Shown one piece after another: positions 1-5,354 of a stretch of DNA of 6,304 nucleotides (its first letter is position 1; the number at the start of each line of letters is the position of its first letter). This DNA is from Candidatus Faecousia faecipullorum (GTDB lineage Bacteria; Bacillota; Clostridia; Oscillospirales; Oscillospiraceae): positions 1-6,304 of the forward strand of contig DVJG01000127.1 in NCBI GenBank assembly GCA_018710805.1. Direction: 5' to 3'. The notes beneath the pieces were generated by a model. The model was not told the DNA's origin, ran no database searches, and was given only the letters and a program-made list of their open reading frames with translations. Made by a program: the position numbers and the translations under genes.

Positions 1-127
1 CAATGTGGTCACGGGAGACGCCCTGGAAGCTCTGGAAGCAGACCCCATTGTAAAAGAGATGCCCGCCTATCCGGCGAAGGATTCCATCGCCATGGTGGAC
101 GGCGTCATTGTTGTGAAATTAGGATAA
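1..127 (+). CDS. C-terminal fragment of an unrecognised protein
   Basis: An open frame enters from the left edge (first full codon at position 2) and ends at TAA 125-127, giving the last 41 residues. They begin NVVTGDALEALEADP and end with a hydrophobic strand-like tail, DGVIVVKLG. The fragment is acidic in the middle and has no membrane segment, cysteine pair or catalytic motif that I can identify. Base composition and codon use resemble the other genes here, so I take it as real coding sequence. It is convergent with the hydrolase gene and ends one base before the inverted-repeat region. I do not recognise the family, and the start and most of the gene lie outside the window. Confidence 0.6.
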   Translation, partial: NVVTGDALEALEADPIVKEMPAYPAKDSIAMVDGVIVVKLG

Positions 128-154
128 GAAAACCTGGCAGTCTGCTGCGCGCAA

Positions 155-181
155 AATTTGTCCCCTCATGGGGGACAAATT
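155..181. repeat. 11-bp perfect hairpin, loop TCATG
   Basis: AATTTGTCCCC (155-165) pairs perfectly with GGGGACAAATT (171-181) across a five-base loop. No T-run follows on the plus strand. On the minus strand the stem is followed by TTGCGCG, so it is a poor intrinsic terminator in either direction. It lies inside the larger element at 129-328. Confidence 0.75.
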
Positions 182-203
182 CCACACTTGCAGCCTGAGA
201 AGT

Positions 204-236
204 GTTTTCTGCCAGGTACGCGCCCCGGCAGAAAAC
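204..236. repeat. 10-bp perfect inverted repeat, 13-base loop
   Basis: GTTTTCTGCC (204-213) is the exact reverse complement of GGCAGAAAAC (227-236). The left arm overlaps both the AAGTGT arm of a smaller hairpin (184-189/200-205) and the CTGCCAGGT sequence at 209-217 that can pair with 132-140. Competing folds are therefore possible. Confidence 0.7.
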
Positions 237-249
237 CTGTTGGACTTTC

Positions 250-270
250 TTTGCCGCAAAAGGCGGCAAA
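250..270. repeat. 8-bp perfect hairpin, loop AAAAG
   Basis: TTTGCCGC (250-257) pairs with GCGGCAAA (263-270). There is no T-run immediately after it on the plus strand. On the minus strand it is followed by GAAAGTCC. It is a compact stem within the 129-328 element. Confidence 0.7.
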
Positions 271-295
271 CTCTGCGAGGCTGCTTTGACAAGAT

Positions 296-328
296 AAAAC
301 CTGGCAGTCTTGAGACTGCCAGGGTTTT
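296..328. terminator. Bidirectional intrinsic terminator between convergent genes
   Basis: A stem is formed by C300-C309 with G314-G323, with loop TTGA. It is flanked by AAAA at 296-299 and TTTT at 325-328, so the T-run works on either strand. On the minus strand it begins two bases after the TGA stop (331-333) of the M23 hydrolase gene, and the stem is followed by TTTTATC. It is well placed to end that transcript. On the plus strand it could stop read-through from the gene ending at 127. Confidence 0.85.
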
Positions 329-330
329 GT

Positions 331-1641
331 TCAGCGGAGATTTACATAATTGCAGGGGTTCACATAGACACCGTTATAGCTGATGCCGAAGTGCAGATGG
401 TTGCCCGTTGCCACGCCGGTGGCGCCTACAGCGCCGATCTGCTGGCCTGCGGAGACGATCTGTCCGGTGGAGACGGAGCGGCTGCTCAGGTGCATGTAAA
501 TGGAAGAGAAGCCGTCCTGGTGATTGATCTGGACGTAGTTGCCTGCGGAGGAGCCGTAGCCTGAGAAGGACACGATGCCGGCTCGGGTGGCAACCACAGG
601 GGTGCCGGCGGGAGCCCGGAGGTCAACGCCCTGGTGGTAGGTGGAGGCGCCTGCGGTGGGAGAAGGACGGTTTCCGAAGGGGGAGGAGATTTCGGAATAG
701 CCCACGGGAATCAGCCAGGTTCCGCCACCGCCGCCTCCGGAAGTGCTGCCTCCGGAGCTGCCGGACCCGCCGGAGCTTCCGCCGCTTTCACCGCCGCCGG
801 TGCCGGGGGTGCCCACGGGAGCCGTGGTGGGGGGAACATAGGTTGCCATGTAGGCTTCCCACTCCGCCTGTTTGGCGGCGGAGAATTCCACTTCCTTGGC
901 GGCAATCTGTTTCAGGAATTCCTCATCCTGAGCCTGGAATTCCAGCTTCAGGGCTTCCAGGTCGTCGGCTTTGGAGAGAAGCTCCTGCAGAAGGTCTACG
1001 GCCTCCTGCTTTTTTTCGTCCAGCTCAGCCTGGGTGGCGTCCAGCTCTTCCCGGGCTTTTTCCACCTCTTCTTTTTCGGTGGCCAGGGCATTCTGGGCGT
1101 CCTCCACGGCCTGGGCGGCGTCGCTGAGCTCTTTGAGGTGCCGGTTGTCAGCGGCGGCAATCTCTTCCACCATGCTGAGCCTGTCCAAAAGGTCGGAGAA
1201 GCTCTTGGACCGGAAGAGCACGTCCCAGTAGCTGATCTCGCCCTCTTCCTCCATGGTCCGGATTCGGGTCCGGTTTTCTTCGTTCATGCCCCGGTAGTGC
1301 TCCATGGCGGCGTCCAGTTCATCCTGCTTGTCGGCGATGAGGATGTTGTATGTAGAAAGCTGCTGGTTGAGATTCTCGGTCTGTTCGTAGAGAAGCTGGA
1401 CCTGCTGGTCGATGACATTCTTCTTTGCGATGATGTCGGCAATCTCGTTTTCGTTTTCCTTGTACTGTCCCTCAACCTCTTTGATCTTCTCCTGGATCTC
1501 GGACTTCTCCTTCTGAAGCTGGTTGATCTGCTGACGGATTTCGCTGGAAGAAGCAGCCTCTGCGTTCAATGGCAGGGATATCCCGCCCAGAAGCAGAACG
1601 GTGGCCAGAAGCAGGGACAGAATGCGTATGGATCGATTCAT
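331..1641 (-). CDS. Secreted coiled-coil M23 (LytM-type) peptidoglycan hydrolase, CwlO/EnvC/PcsB-like
   Basis: This 436-residue protein probably cleaves peptide cross-links in the cell wall outside the membrane. A signal peptide spans about residues 1-29: basic NRSIR, a leucine-rich core, then an AEA cleavage site near 27-29. A long alpha-helical coiled coil follows (about 31-262). It is interrupted near 139-158 by the FRSKSFSDLLDRL hook typical of CwlO/PcsB/EnvC proteins, a class whose coiled coils are known to be controlled by FtsEX. A Pro/Gly/Ser linker (about 270-308) leads to the M23 domain (about 309-432). The predicted zinc ligands H336, D340 (HQGVD) and H417, and the catalytic histidines H384 and H415 (HLH), are all present, so it should be active itself, unlike the degenerate LytM domain of E. 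coli EnvC. The start is fixed by AGGAGG (1647-1652) five bases upstream of ATG. The linked catalytic domain is M23, where CwlO carries NlpC/P60 and PcsB carries CHAP. Exact bond specificity cannot be read. Confidence 0.93.
   Translation of the reverse strand: MNRSIRILSLLLATVLLLGGISLPLNAEAASSSEIRQQINQLQKEKSEIQEKIKEVEGQYKENENEIADIIAKKNVIDQQVQLLYEQTENLNQQLSTYNILIADKQDELDAAMEHYRGMNEENRTRIRTMEEEGEISYWDVLFRSKSFSDLLDRLSMVEEIAAADNRHLKELSDAAQAVEDAQNALATEKEEVEKAREELDATQAELDEKKQEAVDLLQELLSKADDLEALKLEFQAQDEEFLKQIAAKEVEFSAAKQAEWEAYMATYVPPTTAPVGTPGTGGGESGGSSGGSGSSGGSTSGGGGGGTWLIPVGYSEISSPFGNRPSPTAGASTYHQGVDLRAPAGTPVVATRAGIVSFSGYGSSAGNYVQINHQDGFSSIYMHLSSRSVSTGQIVSAGQQIGAVGATGVATGNHLHFGISYNGVYVNPCNYVNLR
718..804 (-). 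repeat. Low-complexity Gly/Ser linker-coding tract
   Basis: Within the M23 hydrolase gene, codons for residues 280-308 encode almost only Gly and Ser, ending in six consecutive glycines before the TWLIP start of the catalytic domain. On the plus strand this shows as a run of GCC/TCC/CCG triplets. It is probably a flexible tether between coiled coil and enzyme, and a likely site of length variation between strains. Confidence 0.7.
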
Positions 1642-1726
1642 GGGAACCTCCTAAATAATCGTGGCATTGCCCGTTTGCCTTAATTCTCGACAAACGGCGG
1701 GAAAGGTTTCGGAAAATTTTGTAAAA

Positions 1727-1732
1727 ATTCTA
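1727..1732 (-). promoter_or_regulatory. Candidate -10 box for the M23 hydrolase gene
   Basis: On the minus strand TAGAAT matches the -10 consensus at five of six positions, preceded by TTT. No good -35 lies 17 bases upstream. The last TGTAAC repeat ends 20 bases upstream, so the promoter may depend on an activator. The transcript would start near 1720, giving a leader of about 80 bases. Other weak -10-like sequences occur nearby. Confidence 0.35.
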
Positions 1733-1752
1733 AAACCGATTGCCTGCAATTT

Positions 1753-1779
1753 GTTACAAGAATTAACATAATAGTAACA
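1753..1779 (-). promoter_or_regulatory. Tandem TGTWAH repeats, candidate WalR (YycF) binding site
   Basis: On the minus strand the order is TGTTAC (1779-1774), five bases, TGTTAA (1768-1763), four bases, TGTAAC (1758-1753). The first two match the published WalR consensus TGTWAH-N5-TGTWAH exactly, and the third is one base closer. The site lies 112 bases upstream of the hydrolase start, on the coding strand for it. WalRK classically controls coiled-coil wall hydrolases such as CwlO and PcsB, so location and target agree. AT-rich sequence makes chance matches possible. Confidence 0.6.
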
Positions 1780-1841
1780 GAAAAATGGGAAAAAAGTCTG
1801 AAAAGAGTGTGAACTTTGTGTAAACACCAAAAGCAGGCAAG

Positions 1842-1882
1842 AAAAAAGCCGGATTATTCCTTTTCCTGCCGGATATCCCGGC
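1842..1882 (-). terminator. Possible intrinsic terminator overlapping the end of the AraC-family gene
   Basis: On the minus strand GCCGGGAT (1882-1875) can pair with ATCCGGC (1854-1848) with one bulged G, across a loop of about 20 bases. It is followed at once by six Ts (1847-1842). The stem includes the 3' end of the coding region and the stop codon. A shorter competing hairpin, 1868-1872 with 1878-1882, lacks an adjacent T-run. The long loop makes this a moderate call. Confidence 0.4.
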
Positions 1883-2762
1883 GGTATTCGTTAGGGGTGG
1901 TTCCGGCAATGCGGCGGAAGGCCTGGGAGAAGTGGCTGGCAGAGGAGAACCCTGTAATAGCGGCAATCTCCGCAATGGGGCTGTCCGTGGTGGCCAAAAG
2001 GTAACGGCTTTCCTCCACCCGTTTCTGCATGAGATACTTGATGGGGGACAGGCCGTAGGCGTCTTTAAAGGCGTGGGCAATGTAATACTTGTTCTGATGG
2101 ACCACGCCGGCCAGAGTGTCCAGGGTCACGCTCTCTTTAAAGTGGTTATCGATATAGGTCCGAATGGACGCGCACTCCATGCTGACGTTCCGGGACGGCG
2201 TAATGGAGATGTCGATTTCCCCGTGGCGCAAAATGAGAATCAGAATGATGTTCAGCAGATTCTGGCAAACGGCGTCATTTCCCAGCCGTTCCTGCTGGAT
2301 TTCCTCCAAAAGGAGCTGGATGTATGCGGACACCTGGCGGTAAGCGTTGATGATGTGGACCCCCGGGTGATCCAGAGGCACCATGCCGGATTCGGAAAAC
2401 TGCAGGCCTTCAATGCCCAAAACGATGTATTCCAGAGGGTCGTCATCGGAGGAAAACTCCGTGTGGGCGATGTGGGGGTTGATAATGACCAGGTCATCTT
2501 TCCGGAGGGGATAGCTGCGGTTTCCGGCGGCAAAACGGCCCTCGCCTCCGGTGACATAGAAAAGCTCGGAAAAGGCGTGGGTGTGGGGGTTGCTGTACCA
2601 GTCCTGACCGTATTTTGCTGTGGTGATGTACAGAAGCCGTGCCCGCAGGGGCTGGCTGTCCCCGGTCTGACTGAGCGGGGTATAGACGAATTGCAGCTGG
2701 GCCTGGGTTCCCAGATCGGGAAAGGAGGGATCGCGGGCCAGAATGTACTGTTTATTGCTCAT
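1854..2762 (-). CDS. AraC-family transcriptional regulator with cupin-type sensor domain
   Basis: This 302-residue cytoplasmic DNA-binding protein has the usual length and layout of an AraC/XylS sugar regulator. The N-terminal half is a cupin-like ligand domain: HTHAFSELFYVTGGEG at 60-75 and INPHIAH at 94-100 supply the typical histidines and the glutamate of the beta-barrel. The C-terminal half (about 196-296) is the twin helix-turn-helix domain, with the first helix pair near 212-233 (TLDTLAGVVHQNKYYIAHAF) and the second near 262-286 (IAEIAAITGFSSASHFSQAF). The latter fits the AraC signature, ending in PNEYRR. GGAGG (2771-2775), eight bases upstream, supports the ATG. It is divergent from lnpA-nahK across 417 bases, so it most likely senses a lacto-N-biose/galacto-N-biose-related sugar and controls that operon. 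The ligand, and whether it activates or represses, is inference. Confidence 0.93.
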   Translation of the reverse strand: MSNKQYILARDPSFPDLGTQAQLQFVYTPLSQTGDSQPLRARLLYITTAKYGQDWYSNPHTHAFSELFYVTGGEGRFAAGNRSYPLRKDDLVIINPHIAHTEFSSDDDPLEYIVLGIEGLQFSESGMVPLDHPGVHIINAYRQVSAYIQLLLEEIQQERLGNDAVCQNLLNIILILILRHGEIDISITPSRNVSMECASIRTYIDNHFKESVTLDTLAGVVHQNKYYIAHAFKDAYGLSPIKYLMQKRVEESRYLLATTDSPIAEIAAITGFSSASHFSQAFRRIAGTTPNEYRRDIRQEKE

Positions 2763-2783
2763 AAGGAAGTCCTCCGGGGGCGT

Positions 2784-2810
2784 TTATTTTCCTCATTATA
2801 CGGAAAATAA
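2784..2810. promoter_or_regulatory. Perfect 9-bp inverted repeat straddling the AraC-gene -10 box
   Basis: TTATTTTCC (2784-2792) is the exact reverse complement of GGAAAATAA (2802-2810). The nine-base centre contains the whole -10 hexamer (2795-2800). A protein bound here would cover the RNA polymerase site, so it is a candidate operator for repression of the regulator gene. As RNA it could also form a hairpin at the 5' end. The bound protein is unknown; AraC-family proteins more often use direct repeats. Confidence 0.55.
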
Positions 2811-2823
2811 GGCGGTTTGTAAA
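2795..2823 (-). promoter_or_regulatory. Sigma-70/SigA-type promoter of the AraC-family gene
   Basis: On the minus strand -35 TTTACA (2823-2818) is followed by a 17-base spacer and an exact consensus -10 TATAAT (2800-2795). Transcription would start near 2788, giving a leader of about 26 bases that holds the GGAGG ribosome binding site. This is the best promoter match in the window. Confidence 0.8.
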
Positions 2824-2839
2824 TAAGACAGGGGGAAAC

Positions 2840-2880
2840 TTTGTGCACAGTGTTGAATTGTGACTATGCTTTTTTGTGCA
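2840..2880. promoter_or_regulatory. Phased TTGTG repeats in the divergent control region
   Basis: TTTGTGCA occurs at 2840-2847 and again at 2873-2880, 33 bases apart (about three helical turns). A third TTGTG (2858-2862, followed by AC) lies between them, so the TTGTG cores are spaced 17 and 16 bases. They lie just upstream of the -35 box of the AraC-family promoter. Same-face direct repeats are typical of AraC-family operators, but assignment to this regulator is inference. Confidence 0.4.
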
Positions 2881-2960
2881 AAATGTTTCGTGATTGCGAT
2901 TGCCTAAAAAGCTGGTTTTTAAAAGATAATCTTGGATTTTTCGGATATGCCAAAAAGAAA

Positions 2961-2989
2961 CTTGAAGAAATCAGGGGAAAAACCTTGAA
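2961..2989. promoter_or_regulatory. CTTGAA direct repeat upstream of lnpA promoter, weak operator candidate
   Basis: CTTGAA occurs at 2961-2966 and 2984-2989, 23 bases apart, each followed by an A/G-rich stretch. CTTGGA variants occur at 2931-2936 and at 3064-3069, the latter overlapping the lnpA -35. This spacing is near the two-turn spacing of AraC-type half-sites. The motif is short and the region is A-rich, so support is weak. I see no gene in 2763-3179; the stretch holds the two divergent promoters and these repeats. Confidence 0.25.
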
Positions 2990-3064
2990 AACCCCGGGAA
3001 AGGGTTGGGGAAAGAGAAAAAATTAAAAATAGCAATTCAAATAAAAATTGAAGCAAGCATACAC

Positions 3065-3093
3065 TTGGAATCCAGCGCGGTTTCTGCTATACT
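3065..3093 (+). promoter_or_regulatory. Promoter of the lnpA-nahK operon
   Basis: The -35 TTGGAA (3065-3070), a 17-base spacer, and the -10 TATACT (3088-3093) with an upstream TG (3085-3086) form an extended -10 promoter. Transcription would start near 3100, giving a leader of about 80 bases before the lnpA ATG. No strong intrinsic terminator is visible in that leader. The -35 differs from consensus at two positions, which leaves room for activator control. Confidence 0.7.
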
Positions 3094-3166
3094 CAAGTTA
3101 CAGTGGCACGGGTCTGCTTTGCCCGCCGCCTCCAATCAAATACCTTTCCCGAAACTTTATTTTTCC

Positions 3167-3172
3167 AAGGAG
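3167..3172 (+). promoter_or_regulatory. Ribosome binding site that fixes the lnpA start
   Basis: AAGGAG lies seven bases before the ATG at 3180. The same frame is open back to an earlier alternative initiation codon at 3048, but that has no comparable site and lies upstream of the predicted promoter. The GH112 family similarity begins at the 3180 start. Confidence 0.9.
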
Positions 3173-3179
3173 ATATGCT

Positions 3180-5342
3180 ATGGATCAGAAACACTATGGT
3201 CGTGTTACCATCCCCACAGACCTGGACGTGGTCCCCGAGACCCTGGAGATCATGAAGCGCTGGGGCGCCGATGCCATCCGCGACTGCGACGGCACCGATT
3301 TCCCCGCAGAACTGAAGGATCTGGACGCAAAAATCTACTCCACCTACTACACCACCCGGAAGGACAACGCCTGGGCCAAGGCCAACCCCGATGAAGTGCA
3401 GCAGTGCTACATCATGACCGGTTTCCACACCGCCTCTGAGGGCGCGCTGTCTATCCCGCTGATGCAGGGCATTTCTCCGGAGCTGATGGAAGTCAACACC
3501 CGGGATGACTGCAAGCGCTGGTGGGAGGTTATGGACAGAACCACCGGCCAGCCCCTGAGCGGCGACGAGTGGCGCTATGATGCCGAAACCGGCTGCGTGG
3601 TGATTGACAAGCCCCAGGCGTTCCACGAGTACACCGTGGCTTTCCTGGCCTACCTGATCTGGGACCCGGTGCATATGTACAACGCCGTGACCAACAACTG
3701 GCAGAACTTCGAGCACCAGATCACCTTCGACGTCCGCCAGCCCAAAACCCACAAGTTCACCATGGAGCGGCTGCGCAAGTTCATTGCCGACCATCCTTAT
3801 GTCAACGTAATCCGCTACACCACCTTCTTCCATCAGTTCACCCTGATGTTTGACGAACTGAAGCGGGAAAAGTATGTGGACTGGTACGGCTACTCCGCTT
3901 CCGTCTCTCCTTACATTCTGGAGCAGTTTGAGAAGGAAGTGGGCTACAAGTTCCGCCCCGAGTTCATCGTGGACCAGGGCTACTACAACAACCAGTACCG
4001 GGTTCCCTCCAAGGAGTTCAAGGACTTCCAGGCCTTCCAGCGCCGGGAAGTGGCCAAGCTTGCCAAGGAAATGGTGGACATCACCCACGAGCTGGGGCTG
4101 GAAGCCATGATGTTCCTGGGCGACCACTGGATCGGCATGGAGCCCTTCATGGAAGAGTGGAAGAGCATCGGCATGGACGCCGTGGTTGGCTCCGTGGGCA
4201 ACGGCTCTACCCTGCGCTTGATTTCTGACATTCCCGGCGTCAAGTACACCGAAGGCCGGTTCCTGCCCTACTTCTTCCCGGATACCTTCCATGAAGGCGG
4301 CGACCCTGTGAAGGAAGCCAAGGAGAACTGGGTCACTGCCCGCCGGGCCATTCTGCGCAAGCCCATTGACCGTATCGGCTACGGCGGCTACCTGAAGCTG
4401 GCCCTGCAGTTCCCTGAGTTTATCGACTACATCGAGTCCGTGTGCAACGAGTTCCGGGAGCTCTATGAAAATATCAAGGGCACCACGCCCTACTGCGTCA
4501 AGACCGTGGCGGTTCTGAACTGCTGGGGCAAGATGCGGGCCTGGGGTTGCCATATGGTGCACCATGCCCTGTATCAGAAGCAGAACTACTCCTACGCAGG
4601 CGTCATTGAGGCCCTGTCCGGCGCTCCCTTCGATGTGAAGTTCATCTCCTTCGATGATATCCGCAAGGACCCCAAGGTTCTCGACGGCATCGATGTGATT
4701 ATCAACGTCGGTGACGGCGATACCGCCCACACCGGCGGAAAAGAGTGGGAAGACCCCGCCATCAGCGCAGCTATCCGGGGCTTTGTCCATCGGGGCGGAG
4801 GCTTCATCGGCGTTGGCGAGCCTGCGGGCCACCAGTACCAGGGCCACTACCTGCAGCTGAGCAGCGTTATGGGCGTGGAGAAGGAAACCGGCTTTACCCT
4901 GAACTACGACAAGTATAACTGGGACCAGGTTCCCAATCACTTCATCCTGGCGGACGTCAAGGGAGACGTGGACTTCGGCGAAGGCAAGAAGAGCATCTAC
5001 GCCCTGCCCAGCGCCCAGATTCTCTGCCAGCGGGATAAGGAAGTCCAGATGGCGGTCAACGGCTTCGGCAACGGCCGCAGCGTCTACATCTCCGGCCTGC
5101 CCTACTCCTTCGAGAACAGCCGCGTCCTGTACCGTGCCATTCTCTGGGCTGCCCACGCTGAGCAGGAGCTGAATAAGTGGTACTCCACCAACTACAATGT
5201 GGAGGTCCACGCCTTCGTGAAGAACGGCAAGTACTGCGTGGTCAACAACACCTATGAGCCCCAGTCTACCACCGTGTATACCGACAAGGGTTCTTTCACC
5301 CTGGACCTCGCCGCCAACGAGATCAAGTGGTACGAGATCTAA
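3180..5342 (+). CDS. lnpA: GH112 1,3-beta-galactosyl-N-acetylhexosamine phosphorylase (galacto-N-biose/lacto-N-biose phosphorylase)
   Basis: This 720-residue cytoplasmic enzyme uses phosphate to split Gal-beta-1,3-GlcNAc or Gal-beta-1,3-GalNAc into galactose 1-phosphate and the free HexNAc. From memory, the Bifidobacterium longum enzyme aligns over the whole length with an offset of about two residues and is some 30 residues longer, mainly through an insertion near the C-terminus. The TIM-barrel-like catalytic part (about 1-440) contains GADAIRDCDGTDFP, WDPVHMYN (161-168), VDQGYYN (264-270), GDHWIG (314-319) and GVKYTEGRFLPYFFPDTF. D315 corresponds to the general acid (D313 in B. longum). V164 and N168 correspond to acceptor-site V162 and N166, which favours HexNAc over rhamnose as acceptor. 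A Rossmann-like domain follows (about 443-650; GDGDTAHTGG near 511-520, GGGFIGVGEP at 539-548), then a C-terminal beta domain. There is no signal peptide, so the disaccharide must be imported. nahK follows after 12 bases. The GNB versus LNB preference cannot be settled from sequence alone. Confidence 0.95.
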   Translation: MDQKHYGRVTIPTDLDVVPETLEIMKRWGADAIRDCDGTDFPAELKDLDAKIYSTYYTTRKDNAWAKANPDEVQQCYIMTGFHTASEGALSIPLMQGISPELMEVNTRDDCKRWWEVMDRTTGQPLSGDEWRYDAETGCVVIDKPQAFHEYTVAFLAYLIWDPVHMYNAVTNNWQNFEHQITFDVRQPKTHKFTMERLRKFIADHPYVNVIRYTTFFHQFTLMFDELKREKYVDWYGYSASVSPYILEQFEKEVGYKFRPEFIVDQGYYNNQYRVPSKEFKDFQAFQRREVAKLAKEMVDITHELGLEAMMFLGDHWIGMEPFMEEWKSIGMDAVVGSVGNGSTLRLISDIPGVKYTEGRFLPYFFPDTFHEGGDPVKEAKENWVTARRAILRKPIDRIGYGGYLKLALQFPEFIDYIESVCNEFRELYENIKGTTPYCVKTVAVLNCWGKMRAWGCHMVHHALYQKQNYSYAGVIEALSGAPFDVKFISFDDIRKDPKVLDGIDVIINVGDGDTAHTGGKEWEDPAISAAIRGFVHRGGGFIGVGEPAGHQYQGHYLQLSSVMGVEKETGFTLNYDKYNWDQVPNHFILADVKGDVDFGEGKKSIYALPSAQILCQRDKEVQMAVNGFGNGRSVYISGLPYSFENSRVLYRAILWAAHAEQELNKWYSTNYNVEVHAFVKNGKYCVVNNTYEPQSTTVYTDKGSFTLDLAANEIKWYEI

Positions 5343-5354
5343 AAGGAGAGACCT

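Larger units (their letters stand above)
129..328. repeat. 200-bp intergenic element bounded by 15-bp inverted arms, rich in hairpins
   Basis: The left edge AAAACCTGGCAGTCT (129-143) is the reverse complement of the right edge AGACTGCCAGGGTTTT (313-328), apart from one extra G. The same 15-mer recurs as a direct copy at 296-310. Inside lie perfect inverted repeats at 155-165/171-181, 184-189/200-205, 204-213/227-236 and 250-257/263-270. A longer-range pair sits at 190-196/278-284. A further pair, ACCTGGCAG 132-140 with CTGCCAGGT 209-217, offers an alternative fold. The element fills almost all the space between the two convergent stop codons and has no credible ORF. It could be a structured RNA, a MITE-like repeat or stacked terminators. 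No target-site duplication is visible. Confidence 0.6.

Noticed and set aside
155..181. Hairpin considered as intrinsic terminator of the gene ending at 127
   Set aside because: A stable stem but no following T-run on the plus strand; the 296-328 hairpin is a better terminator for both directions.
129..328. CRISPR array
   Set aside because: The repeats are short, inverted as well as direct, and not regularly spaced; there are no spacer-sized units and no cas genes.
168..383. 71-codon plus-strand frame across the inverted-repeat region
   Set aside because: It starts inside a hairpin loop, has no ribosome binding site, and reads through the terminator into the 3' end of the convergent hydrolase gene.
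634..1683. Long plus-strand open frame opposite the M23 hydrolase gene
   Set aside because: Its translation is low-complexity Gly/Phe/Leu, mirroring the coiled coil and linker on the other strand. The minus-strand product has a full signal peptide and catalytic motifs.
1932..2810. Plus-strand open frame opposite the AraC-family gene
   Set aside because: It is the complement of a gene with both helix-turn-helix motifs, and it runs through the AraC-family promoter.
2872..2883. TTTTG-TG-CAAAA quasi-palindrome considered as a catabolite (cre-like) site
   Set aside because: It lacks the central CG and the flanking bases of the cre consensus; better described as part of the TTGTG repeat set.
2841..3026. 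Small 61-codon cysteine-containing plus-strand frame in the divergent control region
   Set aside because: TTG start, poor ribosome binding site, AT-rich Lys/Phe composition as expected from random AT-rich DNA, and overlap with likely regulatory repeats.
3048..3179. 44-codon N-terminal extension of lnpA
   Set aside because: It begins upstream of the predicted promoter, lacks a ribosome binding site, and its sequence is not GH112-like. AAGGAG at 3167-3172 selects the ATG at 3180.
3093..5210. 705-codon minus-strand open frame opposite lnpA
   Set aside because: It is antisense to a clear GH112 gene, has no ribosome binding site, and its hydrophobic Val/Gly/His-rich translation is typical of the complement of a GC-rich gene.
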